A stretch of DNA of 18,394 nt from JAICIG01 sp035532215 (GTDB taxonomy: Bacteria; Planctomycetota; Planctomycetia; Pirellulales; JAICIG01), in assembly GCA_035532215.1 (NCBI GenBank), contig DATKRK010000093.1, forward strand, positions 1-18,394. The letters are read 5' to 3'. This document shows positions 15,768 to 18,394 of this stretch, one piece after another; position 1 is the first letter of the stretch, and every line of letters begins with the position of its first letter. The notes beneath the pieces are model-generated. The model saw only the letters and a list, made by a program, of their open reading frames with translations, was not told the DNA's origin and searched no databases. Made by a program: the position numbers and the translations under genes.

Positions 15768-17470
15768 GGCTGTTTCTCCTGACTGGGAGTTGAAGGGGCT
15801 GATTCCGAGATTTGGGCTTTGAGTTCGTTCGCGTCGTTTTTCAATCGCTCGATTTGCCCGGTCAACGAATCGTTCCAGAGATCGTCGGCGTCTGCGGCGC
15901 GCAATCGCTCGACGTCCGAAGACAGCCGCGTGAGCAATTCGTCGATGGAGTCGTCCCAGCGGGCGTCCTGACCGGCCGCAGGCGCGGCGGCCGCCGCGTG
16001 CTGTACCGGGGGGCTGACGCCCCCCGCTCGCCTGGTTGGTTCTTCGTGCGGCGCCGGGGGCCCTTTCCAGGCGGCGATTCCGCCGCCAACGAGCAGTAGG
16101 ATGATCGCGACGGTTATCGCCGGCGAATAAGACTTCCGCCGCCGATCTCGCTCTAAAAGCGACTCAGGCAGAGCCATCCTCGCCGGCTGCTGCACGTGGG
16201 CCAGGCATTCCTCCAATAGGTCCGCCACTTCGGCGGCGGAGTCGAAGCGTTGCGACGGCTCCTTGGCCAGCAGGCGCTCGACGAGCCGCACCAGCCAAAG
16301 CGGAACCGCCGGGTTCAGCTCGCGCAGGTCGCGCGGCTCGCTTTCGCAAATCTTGCGCAGCACGCCGTAAGACGTTTCCGCTCGAAACGGCGAACGGCCG
16401 GCACACGCGGCATAGAGCACGCAGCCCAGGCTGAACAGGTCGGCGCGGTGGTCGAGCGGCTCGCCGCGGGCTTGCTCGGGCGACATGTATTGCGGCGTGC
16501 CGGCGATCACTCCAGAGCGAGTCAGGCTAGCGTCGTCGACCGCTCGTGCCAGGCCGAAGTCGGTGATCTTGACCCGTTCGACCCCTTCTTCGAGCAAGAT
16601 GTTGGCTGGCTTGATATCGCGATGCACCAGCCCCTGAGCATGCGCGGCGGCCAGCCCCGCGGCCACCTGGCGACCAACCCGCAACACTTCTTCCAAGGCC
16701 AGCGGCCCGCGGGTTCGCAGCCGGCTTTCGAGCGAAGGGCCGCGGACGTAAGGCATCACCAGGTAAGGCAGCCCGTGCGTCTCGGCGACGGCGTGAATGG
16801 CCATCACGTTGTCGTGAACGACGGCCGCCGCGGCCTGCGCCTCGCGCGAAAAGCGGCGCCGGGCCGCGCCGCTGTCGGCCAGCCGCGGCGAGAGCAGCTT
16901 GATCGCCACGTTGCGGCTCAGGGCCGCGTCGAAGCCTTTCAGCACCACGCCGTTGCCGCCCGAGCCGATGATGCCGGCGACTTCGTAATTCCCCACGCGG
17001 CCGAGCATCCGCGGGTCGTCGGTCGGGTTCAGAAACGGCTTGATGGCGGCCAATAGTAATGCGCCGTCGACCGCCGCCTCGGCGGGCCGGGGCCACGATT
17101 GAGTGCCTTCGGCCGGGCCGTCGAGCGGCGGGCCATTGAGCGAAGGGCCCTCACCCCGGCCCTCTCCCAAGGGGAGAGGGAGTCGGAAGCCCTCGCCCCG
17201 GCCCTCTCCCAAGGGGAGAGGGAGCCGAAAGCCCTCACCTCGGCCCTCTGCCGAAGCCAGCGGAAGGGTGCTCGGCGCCAGGCAGTCGCGCGCCGCCGAC
17301 CACCAGCTTTCGTCGGCCGCACGGACTTCGAGTTCGCGGCGGCAAGCAGAGCACTCGCCGAGATGTCTCTCGAAAGCGGTTGCCTCGGCGTCGCTCAGTT
17401 GACCGGCTAGGAACCGCTCGATGGTTTCAGCGCCGCAGGGTTCTTGTCGTTGGTGGGGTCGCACGTCCAT
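15764..17470 (-). CDS. Membrane Ser/Thr kinase with N-terminal anti-sigma-type zinc finger
   Basis: This 568-residue protein has, in order: a zinc finger like those of ZAS anti-sigma factors (H36-x3-C40-x2-C43 in FERHLGECSACRREL), a linker with a tandem 14-residue repeat (about 77-107), a Hanks-type kinase domain (about 162-425), one transmembrane helix (449-469) and a C-terminal segment outside the membrane. Catalytic residues are K191 in VAIKLL, D285 in HRDIKPAN and D304 in DFG; the activation segment reads AGTPQYMSPEQ. It should be active. It starts four bases after the sigma gene's stop, with taagg overlapping that stop. The likely role is to bind or phosphorylate the sigma factor in response to an envelope signal. 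A GVSPP-encoding palindrome sits just after the membrane helix. Confidence 0.9.
   Translation of the reverse strand: MDVRPHQRQEPCGAETIERFLAGQLSDAEATAFERHLGECSACRRELEVRAADESWWSAARDCLAPSTLPLASAEGRGEGFRLPLPLGEGRGEGFRLPLPLGEGRGEGPSLNGPPLDGPAEGTQSWPRPAEAAVDGALLLAAIKPFLNPTDDPRMLGRVGNYEVAGIIGSGGNGVVLKGFDAALSRNVAIKLLSPRLADSGAARRRFSREAQAAAAVVHDNVMAIHAVAETHGLPYLVMPYVRGPSLESRLRTRGPLALEEVLRVGRQVAAGLAAAHAQGLVHRDIKPANILLEEGVERVKITDFGLARAVDDASLTRSGVIAGTPQYMSPEQARGEPLDHRADLFSLGCVLYAACAGRSPFRAETSYGVLRKICESEPRDLRELNPAVPLWLVRLVERLLAKEPSQRFDSAAEVADLLEECLAHVQQPARMALPESLLERDRRRKSYSPAITVAIILLLVGGGIAAWKGPPAPHEEPTRRAGGVSPPVQHAAAAAPAAGQDARWDDSIDELLTRLSSDVERLRAADADDLWNDSLTGQIERLKNDANELKAQISESAPSTPSQEKQP
16008..16025. 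repeat. G/C hairpin repeat inside the kinase gene
   Basis: GGGGGGC (16008-16014) and GCCCCCC (16019-16025) form a perfect 7-bp stem with loop tgac, inside the kinase coding sequence. On the minus strand it encodes the RAGGVSPPVQ stretch just after the membrane helix. The motif matches my memory of a short dispersed planctomycete repeat. It is in frame. Confidence 0.5.
17147..17256. repeat. Tandem 42-bp repeat in frame in the kinase gene
   Basis: Two nearly identical 42-base units (17147-17188 and 17189-17230) are followed by a diverging partial third (from 17231). Each contains an inverted stem, CCCTCTCCC facing GGGAGAGGG around a 2-3-base centre. Because 42 is divisible by three, the kinase frame is kept and the protein shows the 14-residue unit GEGFRLPLPLGEGR twice. 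Units of this kind are known as dispersed, normally non-coding repeats in many bacteria; other frames translate as SPWERAG-like strings. Confidence 0.8.
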
Positions 17471-17474
17471 AGCC

Positions 17475-18068
17475 TTATTCCGAGTTTTGCCACTCCAAGA
17501 CGATTTGCCGCAGCCGCCGCATCACGCGGCTGCGGGCGGCATAGACGGCGCCGGGTTGTTTGCCGAGGGCGGCGGCTGCGTCGGCGATCTCGCGGCCTTC
17601 GACGGCCGTCAGCCAAAAGGCGTTCCAGGTTTGCGGTTCGAACTCTTCTCGCACACGTCGCGCCGCCCATTGAAACACTTCGCGCCGCGACTCGACCAGG
17701 AGCATTTGCGATTCGGCCGAATCGTCGGCGCAAGCGGCCAACAAGTCGCGTTCGGCCGTGTCGCCCGAGCACTGGTCGGGCGACCGGCGCGAAAGGGCGT
17801 TGACGATGGCATTGCGGGCGATCGTCGTCAGCCAGGTGCGAAAGCGGGCCCGCTCGGCGTCGGGCCGCCAGCGATCGACGGCCCTCGCCACGGAGCCGAA
17901 CACCTGCTGCACCACGTCTTCGGCGTCGGCGTGTTGCAGGCCCTTGGCCAGGGCCAGGCGATAGACCAGCGGCCGGTAAATCTCCAGAAACTCGCCCCAC
18001 GCCTCGCGATCGCGGCGGTCTTTCAACCGCACGATCAGGCTCAAACGCGTTTCCGGCGATTCGGTCAT
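17475..18068 (-). CDS. ECF-type RNA polymerase sigma factor
   Basis: This 197-residue sigma factor has region 2 (about residues 20-90: FLEIYRPLVYRLALAKGLQHADAEDVVQQVF, then FRTWLTTIARN) and region 4 (about 130-190: VREEFEPQTWNAFWLTAVEG, then AAALGKQPGAVYAARSRVMRRLRQ, the helix-turn-helix that reads the -35 element). The linker between them is short, as in ECF factors. It directs RNA polymerase to a dedicated set of promoters. Planctomycete ECF factors are often next to Ser/Thr kinases, as here. The ATG at 18068 is preceded by gggag about 8-12 bases upstream. The kinase gene follows after four bases, so the two are one transcript. Confidence 0.93.
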   Translation of the reverse strand: MTESPETRLSLIVRLKDRRDREAWGEFLEIYRPLVYRLALAKGLQHADAEDVVQQVFGSVARAVDRWRPDAERARFRTWLTTIARNAIVNALSRRSPDQCSGDTAERDLLAACADDSAESQMLLVESRREVFQWAARRVREEFEPQTWNAFWLTAVEGREIADAAAALGKQPGAVYAARSRVMRRLRQIVLEWQNSE

Positions 18069-18145
18069 GTTTGGCGGCTCCCGCTCCTTCTATTACACAC
18101 CGCGGCCGGGGAGATCTGACAGCGAATTTTGCCGAAAATCTCCAA

Positions 18146-18394
18146 GGTTCGAGCAATATCGACGTGAACGTGAGCGTGGGAACGATCTTCTCGATCTTTC
18201 GCCGCGACGCGAGCAACACGGCCAACCCGGCCTCCGACGTGTTGCAGCCGGGTCGCCGGCAAGTGGCCGCGGGCTACGTGCTCTACGGTTCGTCGACGAT
18301 GCTGGTCTATTCGACCGGCTTTGGCGTCCACGGCTTCACGCTCGATCTGTCGATCGGCGCCTTCGTGCTCAGCCACCCCAACCTGCAAATGCCG
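18146..18394 (+). pseudogene. fbp: Class I fructose-1,6-bisphosphatase, 5'-truncated, runs off window
   Basis: The last 249 bases encode, in one open frame, GSSNIDVNVSVGTIFSIFRR followed by LQPGRRQVAAGYVLYGSSTMLVYSTG and FGVHGFTLDLSIGAFVLSHPNLQMP. This matches class I FBPase, the gluconeogenic enzyme that hydrolyses fructose-1,6-bisphosphate. FBPases have about 330 residues, and the GSSNID motif lies near residue 120. The preceding residues should include the metal-binding D-P-L-D; here they read ENLQ, and nothing upstream resembles the first 115 residues. The frame is open upstream into the sigma gene region, but no start gives a family-like N-terminus. Only 77 bases separate the sigma ATG from the fragment. 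The gene is either genuinely truncated or joined by misassembly. The 3' end is outside the window. Confidence 0.85.

Noticed and set aside
17147..17256. A short CRISPR array
   Set aside because: The units are directly tandem without unique spacers and keep a protein frame, so this is a tandem repeat, not an array.
17099..17410. Short plus-strand frames reading SQGERESEALAP or SPKGRGSRKP repeats
   Set aside because: They are translations of the 42-bp DNA repeat in other frames. The kinase frame on the minus strand is the real gene.
18065..18388. 107-residue minus-strand open frame at the window end
   Set aside because: It is antisense to the FBPase stretch, whose plus-strand translation matches the family closely.

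Overview
The window is GC-rich bacterial DNA that reads as a member of the Planctomycetota, most likely Pirellulales-like. The clues are two Hanks-type Ser/Thr kinases, an ECF sigma factor operonic with a zinc-finger kinase, a REC-HATPase regulator, small lineage-type hypotheticals, and many perfect palindromic repeats between and inside genes. There are no rRNA, tRNA or CRISPR features that I could recognise, and no recognisable transposase. The taxon is an inference from gene content.

Layout. 307-1233 (+) is a response regulator fused to an anti-sigma-type ATPase. 1395-2165 (-) is a secreted protein of unknown function, divergent from a small conserved-looking protein (2350-2682, +) and a small zinc-ribbon protein (2753-2989, +). 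3045-4779 (-) is a compact transcription unit: an EamA-type transporter, translationally coupled to an AlgH/YqgE protein, followed by a small ORF that only reads as one protein if two missing bases are restored. 5076-7165 (+) is mgtE overlapping deoC. 7686-9395 (+) is a six-pass membrane Ser/Thr kinase, followed by a DUF6650-like gene (9426-9914). 9952-10359 is a 408-bp unit bounded by perfect 20-bp inverted repeats. It holds one minus-strand gene for a DnaG-type CHC2 zinc-finger protein. 10575-12752 (+) is leuC-leuD, the isopropylmalate isomerase, separated by a nested palindromic repeat. Then come a TPR protein, a small hypothetical, and an antitoxin-toxin pair on the minus strand (13470-13987).

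18068 down to 14181 (-) is a three-gene operon with tight overlaps: an ECF sigma factor, a membrane-anchored Ser/Thr kinase with an N-terminal anti-sigma-type zinc finger, and an exported long coiled-coil protein. This looks like a signalling module in which the kinase and zinc finger control the sigma factor, with an envelope protein as co-expressed partner. The kinase gene has absorbed two different repeats in frame in its linkers. The operon's last stop codon lies inside a 51-bp perfect palindrome.

Directly upstream of the sigma gene, on the plus strand, a class I fructose-1,6-bisphosphatase sequence begins abruptly at its GSSNID motif and runs off the window. Its first third is absent, so it is either a truncated gene or an assembly join.

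The most notable items are the CHC2 cassette between inverted repeats, the headless fbp, the repeat-colonised kinase, the sigma-kinase-coiled-coil operon, and the twice-frameshifted small ORF.
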